A stretch of DNA of 17,803 nucleotides from Lentisphaeria bacterium UBA1776 (lineage in GTDB: Bacteria; Verrucomicrobiota; Lentisphaeria; Victivallales; Victivallaceae): the NCBI GenBank assembly GCA_002314605.1, contig DCGO01000030.1, positions 1-17,803 on the forward strand, written 5' to 3'. Of this stretch, positions 1 through 7,487 are shown in pieces; position 1 is the first letter of the stretch, and each line of letters opens with the position of its first letter. Both the position numbers and the translations under genes were made by a program. The notes below the pieces were generated by a model. The model saw only the letters and a list, made by a program, of their open reading frames with translations, did not search any database and was not told the DNA's origin.

Positions 1-1
1 C

Positions 2-619
2 GGCATCAACCACCCCTGCGTGGTCATGCGGGGATTTCTGAATGAATTTGAAAGCGACTGCGAAGAGGCCCGGCCCGTGGTGAAGGAGCTTTACGACACC
101 ATCCGCGCCCTTGATCCGAAAACCATCATCACCTTTGCCTCGTGCATGAAAACCAGGGATGTATGTCTCGATCTGGTGGACGCCGTCTGCATGAACATCT
201 ATCCCGGCTGGTACGATTCCAGGTTCGACTCCATTTCCACCATTGACCGGATCGTGCCGAAGATCCGGGAACTCTCCGGTACGTTCCCCAAGGATAAACC
301 TTATCTCCTGACCGAGATCGGCGCCGGGGCCCCCTACGGATTTCGGGACCCCCTCAAAACTTACTGGAGCGAGGAGTATCAGCGGGATCTGGTCCGCACC
401 GTGCTGGAGCATGTTGTGGAGGATGAGAACTGTTCCGGCGTGGTCCTGTGGCAGTTTGCGGACTGCCGGACTTATGTGGCCGGGCCGAACATCTACCACC
501 GGGGACGGGGATTCAACGACAAAGGTCTGATCGATGAATACCGCCGTCCCAAGCTGGCGTGGCACTGTGCGCTTGATTTTCTGAAAAGTTATCACCAGCG
601 GAAGGAAGGTAAAAAATGA
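2..619 (+). CDS. GH2 beta-glucuronidase, C-terminal part (5' end outside window)
   Basis: The reading frame is open from base 2, so the start and the N-terminal jelly-roll domains lie to the left. What remains is the end of a GH2 TIM barrel. The motif NHPCVVMRGFLNE carries the expected acid/base Glu (codon 44-46), and LLTEIGAG carries the nucleophile Glu (codon 314-316). VLWQFADCRTY followed by GFNDKGLIDEYRRPK matches the family's end. The Asn and Lys of NDK (515-517 and 521-523) align with the NxK motif that in beta-glucuronidases contacts the substrate carboxylate, so glucuronide or another uronide is a likelier substrate than galactoside. The stop overlaps the next start as ATGA, so the two genes are translationally coupled. 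Whether the protein is exported cannot be judged without the N-terminus. Confidence 0.88.
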   Translation, partial: GINHPCVVMRGFLNEFESDCEEARPVVKELYDTIRALDPKTIITFASCMKTRDVCLDLVDAVCMNIYPGWYDSRFDSISTIDRIVPKIRELSGTFPKDKPYLLTEIGAGAPYGFRDPLKTYWSEEYQRDLVRTVLEHVVEDENCSGVVLWQFADCRTYVAGPNIYHRGRGFNDKGLIDEYRRPKLAWHCALDFLKSYHQRKEGKK

Positions 620-2625
620 GAAGCCGGGGATCGCTGTTTCTTTTTCTGTTTGCCGCCGGAGGGCTCCTGTCCGCCCGTGAGTGCTTTGTGTCCCCGTCCG
701 GAAGCGACCAAAATCCGGGCACGGAAGCCAAACCGTGGAAAACCATCGCCTTTGCCGCGGAAAACGCCCGGCCGGGGGATAAAGTCACCCTTGCCCCCGG
801 TCTCTACCGGGAACAGGTGAAGTTCCGGAAGTCCGGCAAAGAAGGGTCTCCTGTCATTTTCTGCGGGACCCGGGGAAAAAACGGGGAGTTTCTGACGGTG
901 GTCGAGCCGGAAGGCGCGAATATTTTCAGGTGGGAAAAAGCGCCGGAGATCGCTCCAGGAGTCTGGAAGACCCCCCTGCAGGCCGAGCCCAAAATTCTCA
1001 CCATGGACAACCGGATGATCCTCCTGGTCAACCAGGTGGCCATGAGTCTCCCCCGGACGGGAAATCCGCCGGAGGAGATCAATGACTCCGCCATGCTGAC
1101 CGGACACAACGGAAGAGGCGGCAGACGGATCGCCGGTCTGGACCTGCTGTCGCTGCCGGAAAACATCCGGGTCTCCAACATCTATTTCGGCAAATTTTCC
1201 GTCCCCCTGTGGCCCGTCATCGGTCATGTGATGGCCGGGTGGACCCAGGGCACTCTGTATGTCCGGTTCGCCGACGGCGACACCCCGGACAAGCACCGTT
1301 TCACCGCTTCCAACGGCGCCGGGTTCACCATTTCGCAGGCATCGCACCTGGTGTTTCAGAACCTCTGGCTGCGGAACAGCCGGATACAGTTTTCCATCCG
1401 GAACAATGCCCACCATGTCGTCATTGAGAACTCTCTCCTGATGCACGGAGGAAGCCGTATCGCCGTCGAGAAGGGGTCCCATCATATCACCGTCCGGAAC
1501 AACATTCTGACCCTGGGATTCATCACCGGGGAGAATTTCCGCTCCCGGAGCAGTGAAGATATGACCGGCGGGGTGATGTATCTCGTGTTCAAGTACATTG
1601 CCGGGGTCTCCCGGTCCGACGACATGGGGGTCTTCACCCAGGGAGAATACACCGCGATCCACGACAATGTGATTTGCGGCGGACTCATGGGGATCCGCGC
1701 CTTCGGTTCCCACGGGGAGGTTTACCGGAACAGCGTCCGCAACATGTCCAGTGTGGGGATCATCACAGGCCCCCGTACTACCGGATGCTTTCACGACAAT
1801 CTCATCATGGACTGCGGGATCCCCCTCCGGATCCACGAGGTCCGGCATGACAAGGGCCCCCGGGAAGAGTACTATTACCGCAATCTCTTCATCCAGAAGG
1901 AGAGATCCGGCAGCATGATCTATGTCCACTGTGAATCGTGGAAAAGCAAAAAAGGCGACAAGGTCAATTTTGAGAAACAGGGGAAGAAACTGGTTTACAA
2001 ACAGCATCCTCCGGCTCCGGTGGATCCGGGGAAATTCTATTTCTACCACAACACCTTCCGGGGGGGAGACGAGCCGAAGGACGCTGCGCTCTTTTCCGTT
2101 GACCGCCTCAGCAAGACCTTCCGGGAGCCCCAGCCGTTTCTCTTCATGAACAACATCATCAAAGGCAGCCGCCATTTCAGTCTGAAATTTCAGGATGTTC
2201 TGGCGGGCAACCTCTTCTATTTCCGGAAGGACGCCCCGAAGATCAAGCCGCCGGCGGACAGAAAATTTCTGGACTGCAACCGGATGCTGAAGGCGGAAGA
2301 CTTTGATTCCATCTGGAAAAAGGGAACCCCTCTGCCCGGACTGGAACTGGCGGAAGGCTCTCCTGCGCTGGATTGCGGGATCGACATCTCCGGAGCCTTT
2401 GAGTTCAACGGCAAAAAATATCCGCCGCTTCCCGGATTCAAGACCGGATATTTCAAGGGGAAAGCCCCTGCGGCGGGGATACTGCAGAAGCACGAATCCC
2501 CGGCGCTTTATCTTGAGCTTTTCCGAAAATCGGAAGATGTCTCTGCAAAACTCAGAAAGGGAGCTTTTTCCGGTCCTCTTTCCTCCTCCGGATCGAATCA
2601 TCGCACCTCTAACGAAAGGAACTGA
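616..2625 (+). CDS. Secreted right-handed parallel beta-helix protein (pectate lyase-like fold)
   Basis: The 669-residue protein starts with a Sec signal peptide (basic start, hydrophobic residues 6-18, probable cut after Ala20). Next comes the N-terminal segment typical of DUF1565/beta-helix enzymes: FVSPSGSD, NPGTEAKPWKTI, and GDKVTLAPGLYRE (about residues 24-66). Residues of roughly 210-420 show repeated beta-helix rungs rich in V/I-x-x-N-x-I, such as HHVVIENSLLMHGG, HHITVRNNILTL and TAIHDNVICGG. Such proteins bind or cleave acidic polysaccharides outside the cytoplasm, either as lyases or hydrolases. No catalytic set can be assigned from sequence alone. Its coupling to a GH2 with a uronide-recognition motif suggests a uronic-acid-containing glycan. 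The start has a good Shine-Dalgarno sequence (GAAGGAAGG, 601-609). The last 30 residues or so are Ser/Arg/Lys-rich and look non-globular. Confidence 0.85.
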   Translation: MRSRGSLFLFLFAAGGLLSARECFVSPSGSDQNPGTEAKPWKTIAFAAENARPGDKVTLAPGLYREQVKFRKSGKEGSPVIFCGTRGKNGEFLTVVEPEGANIFRWEKAPEIAPGVWKTPLQAEPKILTMDNRMILLVNQVAMSLPRTGNPPEEINDSAMLTGHNGRGGRRIAGLDLLSLPENIRVSNIYFGKFSVPLWPVIGHVMAGWTQGTLYVRFADGDTPDKHRFTASNGAGFTISQASHLVFQNLWLRNSRIQFSIRNNAHHVVIENSLLMHGGSRIAVEKGSHHITVRNNILTLGFITGENFRSRSSEDMTGGVMYLVFKYIAGVSRSDDMGVFTQGEYTAIHDNVICGGLMGIRAFGSHGEVYRNSVRNMSSVGIITGPRTTGCFHDNLIMDCGIPLRIHEVRHDKGPREEYYYRNLFIQKERSGSMIYVHCESWKSKKGDKVNFEKQGKKLVYKQHPPAPVDPGKFYFYHNTFRGGDEPKDAALFSVDRLSKTFREPQPFLFMNNIIKGSRHFSLKFQDVLAGNLFYFRKDAPKIKPPADRKFLDCNRMLKAEDFDSIWKKGTPLPGLELAEGSPALDCGIDISGAFEFNGKKYPPLPGFKTGYFKGKAPAAGILQKHESPALYLELFRKSEDVSAKLRKGAFSGPLSSSGSNHRTSNERN

Positions 2626-2627
2626 AA

Positions 2628-3404
2628 ATGCAGAAGAAACATTGCACGAGCTTCCGTTTCCCCGGGTCATTCCTGCGATTCACGCTGATTGAACTCCTGG
2701 TGGTGGTGGCGATCATCGCGATCCTCGCCGCCATGCTGCTTCCCGCACTGAATTCCGCCCGGGAGAAATCCCGGGGGGCCTCCTGCCGCAGCAATCTGAA
2801 AACTTTGGGATTATGTGCGGCAATGTATCTGGACGATCACAAGGACTGTTTCCCGCTGCTCACCGATGATACCTCGCAGACCTGGGTGGCCTGTCTGGTC
2901 CCTTACGCCAAATGCGGGATCAAGATCAAACAGGGCAAGCTGAAACCGCTGGTCGATGGGAAAATTTATCCGAAGACGGCAGGGGTGTTTTACTGTCCTT
3001 CCGACATTGAAAGGGCCCGGCTCTGCGACGCCAACAACGGCTCCGTTTACGGCTGCATGAGTTACGGTCCCAATGCATACATGGGCTGTTCCACCGGCGA
3101 TCCGGACAAGGGCCGTGCCAGCAAAGCGGTGAAGTCCAATATGGTGAAAAACCCGTCCGCAAAGATCTATGCGGCGGACGGTGTCGCCACCCAGAGCGGC
3201 GCATACACGTATGAAAAACGCGTCAATCTGGATTCCGGCGGGTATCCCTTCACCACCACCATCGGCAACAGTCTTACCGGTGCGCTGGATTTCCGTCATG
3301 ACCAGAGCAAAGGGACCAATATACTTCATGCCGACGGGCATGTATCTTCTGCAGTTCTTTCCACCTACTGGAACACCAAAGACGCCTATTTGAAACTGAA
3401 GTGA
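2628..3404 (+). CDS. Prepilin-type N-terminal domain protein (pseudopilin-like, type II secretion G-like)
   Basis: The 258-residue protein begins with a 17-residue leader, then the type IV prepilin signature FTLIELLVVVAIIAILAAML, with Glu22 at mature position +5, and a long hydrophobic helix followed by LPALNSAREKSR. The -1 residue is Arg17 instead of the usual Gly. The C-terminal part carries an H..DG motif (FRH at codon 3297, ADGHV at 3330) with 11 residues between His and Asp. The commoner PVC form has nine. This class sits in the inner membrane or in a pilus-like filament with its globular domain outside. In Lentisphaerota and Planctomycetes such genes occur in large families of unknown role. 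It starts 2 nt after the beta-helix gene with AAAGGA (2615-2620) as ribosome binding site, so it belongs to the same transcript as two glycan-acting enzymes. A substrate-binding or scaffold role is an inference. Confidence 0.88.
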   Translation: MQKKHCTSFRFPGSFLRFTLIELLVVVAIIAILAAMLLPALNSAREKSRGASCRSNLKTLGLCAAMYLDDHKDCFPLLTDDTSQTWVACLVPYAKCGIKIKQGKLKPLVDGKIYPKTAGVFYCPSDIERARLCDANNGSVYGCMSYGPNAYMGCSTGDPDKGRASKAVKSNMVKNPSAKIYAADGVATQSGAYTYEKRVNLDSGGYPFTTTIGNSLTGALDFRHDQSKGTNILHADGHVSSAVLSTYWNTKDAYLKLK

Positions 3405-3413
3405 TCTCAAACC

Positions 3414-4637
3414 ATGATCTACCGTTCCGAACAGATTGCAGAATCGCTGGAAAAGCAGATCCGCAGCGGGGAACTTTCCGGAAAGCTCCCTTCGGAAAAA
3501 GAGATGGCCAGACACTTTTCCACCGCCGTGATGACGGTGGCCCGGGCCATGGAACTATTGAAACTCAAAGGGCTGATCCGGCAGGTCCACCGCCGGGGGA
3601 CCTTCGTGATCCCCCCGGAAACGAAGACCATCCGGCTGTGGGGCAAATACTATTTTGCGGCCCGTCACCCGGAACTTCTGAAAGCGGGTATCCCGGATGT
3701 GGAAATCGTACCGGCCGCCTCGCTGGAGGAGTCGGATCTGGCGGTCTTCACCACCTCCATGCCGATGAACTATTCTTCTCATTTTCTGCCGTGGCCGCCC
3801 CAGATGGTCAGGGAACTGCAGGAGTCCGGAGACTATTATCCGCAGGCATTTGAGTTCCATCACATCGGGACGCCGGTCTATTCCGTGGCGTACAACTTCT
3901 GTCCCCAGCTGCTCTTTTATCACAGAAAGCGCATCCGGGAGCTTTGCGGCAAAACGGATCCTTACGGGATCACATACGGGGACCTGCTCCGCATGGCATT
4001 CCGGTATCCGGAAGAGTTTTTCTCCCGGGTGAATGACGGGACGCCGCTGCTTTTTGCCCTGGCGTATTCCCGGTCTTCGCTGAGCGCGGTCCTCGCCGAA
4101 TACCAGCAGTTTACGGGAGGGAAAAACAACCGGAAGCGCTCCCCCCATCCCCTCTTCCGGATGCTCTTCCGCCAAAGCGCATTTCAGGAAAAAGATCTGG
4201 AGGAATATGACGTGATGCCCATGCCGGAAATGGACGGCAGACGGTACTGCCACGCGGCATCGGAGGCCTTGTTCGTCCCGTTGAACTCCCGCTATCCCGA
4301 ACTGGCGCTGCAGCTGGCCGTCAGCTCCCTTTCTCCGGGGTTTCAGCGGGCCGTTGCGGCATCCCGGGAAAATATTCCTTCCCGGAAGGAATTCAGCGCG
4401 GCGTCGGAAGCTTCTTTCCATGACGAGATTTTTTTTCGGGAAATCCCCAATATCCACTATCCGCGGGAGATCATCGATCCGGTTTCCGCAGCAGTGATTC
4501 TGGCCGGGCTGAAACAGCTGGCCAGTATGTACATGACGCCGGAGGTCTTCGCAAATCTGCTGACGGAAGAGGAGGAGATCGCCCGCCGCCGCTCGCAGGC
4601 GATGAAAATGATTTTGAACGGCAAGAATGATCTTTAG
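3414..4637 (+). CDS. GntR-family regulator fused to a solute-binding-protein-like sensor domain
   Basis: Residues 1-68 form a GntR winged helix-turn-helix. The landmarks are IAESLEKQIRSGEL, KLPSEKEMARHF, MTVARAMELLKLKGLI and RRGTFVI. Residues of about 72-330 do not resemble the usual UTRA, FCD or LacI-type sensor domains. They resemble the type 1 extracellular solute-binding proteins of ABC sugar importers: SDLAVFTT (107-114), PVYSVAYNFCPQLLFYHRKRI (154-174, the characteristic hinge 'YN' segment), YDVMPMPEMDGRRY, and a terminal LALQLAVSSLSPGFQRAV followed by IPSRKEF. The C-terminal 70 residues are helical. No signal peptide is present, so it acts in the cytoplasm, probably binding an oligosaccharide or monosaccharide. 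The start is 9 nt after the previous stop with only a weak Shine-Dalgarno sequence, and the domain begins at residue 2, which supports this ATG. Its place inside the operon suggests autoregulation. Confidence 0.85.
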   Translation: MIYRSEQIAESLEKQIRSGELSGKLPSEKEMARHFSTAVMTVARAMELLKLKGLIRQVHRRGTFVIPPETKTIRLWGKYYFAARHPELLKAGIPDVEIVPAASLEESDLAVFTTSMPMNYSSHFLPWPPQMVRELQESGDYYPQAFEFHHIGTPVYSVAYNFCPQLLFYHRKRIRELCGKTDPYGITYGDLLRMAFRYPEEFFSRVNDGTPLLFALAYSRSSLSAVLAEYQQFTGGKNNRKRSPHPLFRMLFRQSAFQEKDLEEYDVMPMPEMDGRRYCHAASEALFVPLNSRYPELALQLAVSSLSPGFQRAVAASRENIPSRKEFSAASEASFHDEIFFREIPNIHYPREIIDPVSAAVILAGLKQLASMYMTPEVFANLLTEEEEIARRRSQAMKMILNGKNDL

Positions 4638-4643
4638 AGAGGA
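4636..4643 (+). promoter_or_regulatory. Ribosome binding site deciding the M19-like start
   Basis: AGAGAGGA lies 4 nt before ATG 4648. The alternative in-frame ATG at 4627 overlaps the regulator gene and has no comparable site, so 4648 is preferred. Confidence 0.7.
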
Positions 4644-4647
4644 CTGT

Positions 4648-5883
4648 ATGAAATTTGTATCGGAAAATCACGAAAAGGCGTGGAACCGGGCTCTGGAAGT
4701 CCTGAAACCCGCACCTTCCCAGCTTGAACACGGGCTGGAACTGCATAAAAATCTCTTCTGCATGGACGGATTCTGCTTTCTCCCGCACAACTGCTGCAAC
4801 AAAAAAATGCAGGAACTGCGGGACGGATGGTACGCCAAAGGGGTCGGTCAGCGGGAACTGGCGAAGCGTTCCGAATATGCCGCCTACGACGCCTGCTGCG
4901 AGGACCCGGAAGCCAGTCAGCGATTCCGCGACGTCATGCGGGCCACCGGGCTGAAATGCGTGGTCCAGACCGTTGCGGAAGGAAAATCCCGGGAGGAGGA
5001 TATCCGGCGGATGGGATGCAATTTCCAGCTGCTGCGCCATTTCCGCGACACCATTGCCCAGGCCGGTTCGCCGGAGGAGATCCGGGAAATCAATGATTCG
5101 GGCCGGATCGCCGTGGTCTGGAGCGTGAACGGGCCGCCGCTGGCCGGAGAACTACAGGATCTGGAACAGGAAATGAGCCGGATCAACGACTGGCGGCATC
5201 TGGGAGTCCGGATGATGCATCTCTCCTACAACCGGCGGAATTTCATTGCCGACGGGTGCGCCGAACCGGCCAACGGCGGGCTGAGCGACCTGGGACGGGA
5301 ACTGGTCAAACGGCTGAACCGTGCCGGGATCATTGTGGATGTCCCCCATACCGGTCTCCGGAGCAGTGCGGAAGCAGCCAGGTGTTCTGCCAGCCCCATC
5401 ATGGCCTCCCATACCGCTTCCAGGGCGCTGTTCGACTTTATCCGGTGCAAGGATGACGAAACCTTGAAGGCCATTGCGGACGGCGGGGGCCTGGTGGGGG
5501 TTTACGCCTATCCGGGGATGCTGGGGGGGAGCGATGATCTGACCATGATGCTCAATCATATTGAGTACATCGCAAAATTGATCGGCCCTGACCACGTGGG
5601 GATCGGGACGGATCTGGAATATCACCACAACTGGGAGAATGTCCGCTGGACCAGTTACCCGAATGCGGAATTCACCGGCAACCGCTGGTGGGGAAACTGG
5701 AGCAATTATCCCCATCCGCCGAAAAATCCCGGTGAGACCGTTGACGGCAGTCTGGCATGGGTCATCTGGCCCCTCTATACGGTGGGACTGGTGACGCGGC
5801 ATTTTTCCGATGAGGATATCGCCAAAATCCTCGGACAGAATTTCCTCCGGGTCTTTGCCGCCAATGCGCCGGAAAAACTGTAA
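4648..5883 (+). CDS. M19 (renal dipeptidase-like) family protein with an incomplete metal site
   Basis: The 411-residue protein follows the M19 pattern throughout: LGVRMMHLSYNRRN (185-198), GGLSDLGRELV (210-220), NRAGIIVDVPHTG (224-236), SPIMASHTASRAL (249-261), GGGLVGVYAYPG (279-290) and DHVGIGTDLE (315-324). His234, His255 and Asp322 match conserved family residues. However, the N-terminal HxD pair of the DGHNDLP motif is replaced by DGFCFLP (Phe42, Phe44), and the bridging Glu of the IEG motif appears to be Asn161. Three of the usual dinuclear-zinc ligands are therefore missing. Normal dipeptidase chemistry is unlikely. It may be a mononuclear hydrolase with a different substrate or a non-catalytic binding protein. 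No signal peptide is visible, unlike many secreted relatives. It sits 10 nt after the regulator and 15 nt before an equally degenerate amidohydrolase. Confidence 0.82.
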   Translation: MKFVSENHEKAWNRALEVLKPAPSQLEHGLELHKNLFCMDGFCFLPHNCCNKKMQELRDGWYAKGVGQRELAKRSEYAAYDACCEDPEASQRFRDVMRATGLKCVVQTVAEGKSREEDIRRMGCNFQLLRHFRDTIAQAGSPEEIREINDSGRIAVVWSVNGPPLAGELQDLEQEMSRINDWRHLGVRMMHLSYNRRNFIADGCAEPANGGLSDLGRELVKRLNRAGIIVDVPHTGLRSSAEAARCSASPIMASHTASRALFDFIRCKDDETLKAIADGGGLVGVYAYPGMLGGSDDLTMMLNHIEYIAKLIGPDHVGIGTDLEYHHNWENVRWTSYPNAEFTGNRWWGNWSNYPHPPKNPGETVDGSLAWVIWPLYTVGLVTRHFSDEDIAKILGQNFLRVFAANAPEKL

Positions 5884-5898
5884 GAAAGAAGGGGTGCC

Positions 5899-6654
5899 AT
5901 GGATATGATGGTGGAGCGCCTGTTTGCCTGCGATGCGGTCATCGGGCGGCCTTTCAAGCTGATTTACCAGCAGGAGCCGACTTTGGAGGATCTCCGGAAA
6001 CGTTTTTCCCGGATCCCCGTCGAACGGGCACTGGTGCGGAGCATTCCGGTACAGTATTCTCACCCGTCTCTGGGCAACCGTGTGCTGGCGGATTCACTGG
6101 CCGGGCAGACCGCTTTCGAAGGGGTTTTCACCCTTCTTCCGGAAGACCCGGAGCCGCAGTTTGCTGAAATGAAGCAGGCCGGAATGCGGGTCGCAATGCT
6201 GAAACTTGACGATGCAGGCGCCGTCCGTTTTTCCCGGAAAAGCTGGTGCTGCGGAGAAGTTTATGAGATCCTGCAGGCCCGGCGGATCCCCCAGATCATC
6301 AGCTGGAAATCGGTTTCGGCGGACGATCTCCACGGGGTCATGACCGATTTTCCGGAAATGCGTGTGATCCTGACGGAACTGCCACGGGTGGGGCGTCATG
6401 CGGAAATCGAGGCGCTGCTGAAACATCATCCGGAACTGTACCTCTGTTTTTCCAATTCCTTTTCCATTCAGGGGGGATACGCGTCTCTCTGCCGCCGGTA
6501 CGGCATTCACCGCTGGGTCTGGGGGACCAATTATCCCGTCAGTGAGGAAGGGGCCTCCGTGACCGGGCTCTTCTACTCCGGGCTGGAACAGCCGGCGCTG
6601 GAGGCTGTGGCCCATGGAAATATTGAACGGCTGTTGATCGAGGTGCAGTTATGA
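5899..6654 (+). CDS. Amidohydrolase-fold protein lacking all metal ligands (probable pseudoenzyme subunit)
   Basis: The 251-residue protein has the layout of the amidohydrolase 2 family (PF04909 type): an N-terminal strand FACDAVIGRP, central GMRVAMLKLDD (95-105), MRVILTELPRVG, then HRWVWGTNYPVS (204-215) and EAVAHGNIERLL. Each canonical metal position differs. DxHxH is replaced around residues 10-16 (ACDAVIG). The His after strand 5 is replaced in IISWKS. The HLG-type His is Glu160 (LTELPRVG), and the catalytic Asp of GSDYP is Asn211 (GTNYP). Hydrolysis by the family mechanism is therefore not expected. The gene overlaps the next, intact amidohydrolase by four bases (ATGA), which favours equal synthesis and possibly a mixed dimer. 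AAGAAGGGG precedes the start. A regulatory or structural role is an inference. Confidence 0.78.
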   Translation: MDMMVERLFACDAVIGRPFKLIYQQEPTLEDLRKRFSRIPVERALVRSIPVQYSHPSLGNRVLADSLAGQTAFEGVFTLLPEDPEPQFAEMKQAGMRVAMLKLDDAGAVRFSRKSWCCGEVYEILQARRIPQIISWKSVSADDLHGVMTDFPEMRVILTELPRVGRHAEIEALLKHHPELYLCFSNSFSIQGGYASLCRRYGIHRWVWGTNYPVSEEGASVTGLFYSGLEQPALEAVAHGNIERLLIEVQL

Positions 6655-7475
6655 CCCGGGATATTCTTATGGAGCGGGCCCTTGCAGGGGAGAAACTCGG
6701 CTGTTTCATCGTGGATGCCCACGCCCATACCGGTATCGGCTCCTACTTTCCCCTTTACGAAAACGGCTCGGCGGAAAGCATTCTCTTGTCCATGGACCGG
6801 TACGGCTGCAACATCACCTGCGTGAGCGCCTATGCGTCGCTTCACAATTATGCGGATTACGGTCTACAGGACCTGATCCGGATACGGGATGCCTTTCCCG
6901 GACGCTTCTTCGGCTACATTTCGGCGGACCCGGGCTATCCGGATGGGATCCGGACGCAGCTGGAAGCCGGGTATCGGACCGGGTTCCGGGGGATCAAAAT
7001 TCACTCGGAAGCCTCCGGAGTACCCTATTCCTCCACTTATTACGACGGGATATTCGAATTCGCCGAGGATCGTGCGCTCCCGGTCCTCGCCCACACCTGG
7101 GGGGCGGAATTGAAGGACCTGGAACCCAGGTTCGAACAGTATCCCCATATCCGTTTTCTGCTGGGTCATGCCGGATGCTGCAAGCGGAAAGAGTACGCCC
7201 GTCTGGCCGGGGAATATCCCAATGCCTATCTGGAGTCCTGTGTCTCGTCATCCCCGAAGGGACTGGTGGAATTCTTTGTCAATGAAGGTCTTGCCGGAAA
7301 ATATCTCTGGGGAAGCGACACCAATTTTTACAGCCAGGAGCATCAGATCGGCCGGATCATATTTGCGGAGATCCCGCTGGAGGACAAGTACCGTATTCTG
7401 GGGAGGAATGCGGCGCAGGTACTGTTGCGTGGAACTGATTTTGAGAAACAGGTCCCGCCGGGGATATTAAAGTAA
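6651..7475 (+). CDS. Amidohydrolase family protein, intact metal site
   Basis: The 274-residue TIM-barrel metallohydrolase shows the full ligand set: VDAHAHTG (His24, His26), VLAHTWG (His148), LLGHAG (His173) and WGSDTNF (Asp223), with GFRGIKIH around Lys116. This pattern belongs to the amidohydrolase 2 / TIM-barrel hydrolase group, whose members hydrolyse or decarboxylate small carboxylic acids, lactones or amides in the cytoplasm. The exact substrate cannot be read from sequence. Its start is inside the end of the degenerate paralogue (ATGA), with GAGGTG (6640-6645) as ribosome binding site. In this operon it could open a lactone or remove an acyl group from an amino-sugar product. Both are inferences from the neighbouring aminotransferase and acyltransferase-like genes. 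Confidence 0.83.
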   Translation: MTRDILMERALAGEKLGCFIVDAHAHTGIGSYFPLYENGSAESILLSMDRYGCNITCVSAYASLHNYADYGLQDLIRIRDAFPGRFFGYISADPGYPDGIRTQLEAGYRTGFRGIKIHSEASGVPYSSTYYDGIFEFAEDRALPVLAHTWGAELKDLEPRFEQYPHIRFLLGHAGCCKRKEYARLAGEYPNAYLESCVSSSPKGLVEFFVNEGLAGKYLWGSDTNFYSQEHQIGRIIFAEIPLEDKYRILGRNAAQVLLRGTDFEKQVPPGILK

Positions 7476-7487
7476 GGGAGTGTTACA

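Noticed and set aside
2540..2625. Possible frameshift at the C-terminus of the beta-helix protein because of its odd Ser/Arg/Lys-rich tail
   Set aside because: The pseudopilin start and its ribosome binding site follow the stop at normal operon spacing, and no other frame continues a beta-helix pattern, so the tail is kept as real.
592..2670. 692-codon open frame on the - strand
   Set aside because: It lies antisense to the beta-helix gene, which has a signal peptide, family motifs and a proper ribosome binding site. The antisense translation is Arg/Pro/Gly/His-rich with no recognisable domain, as expected for a high-GC shadow frame.
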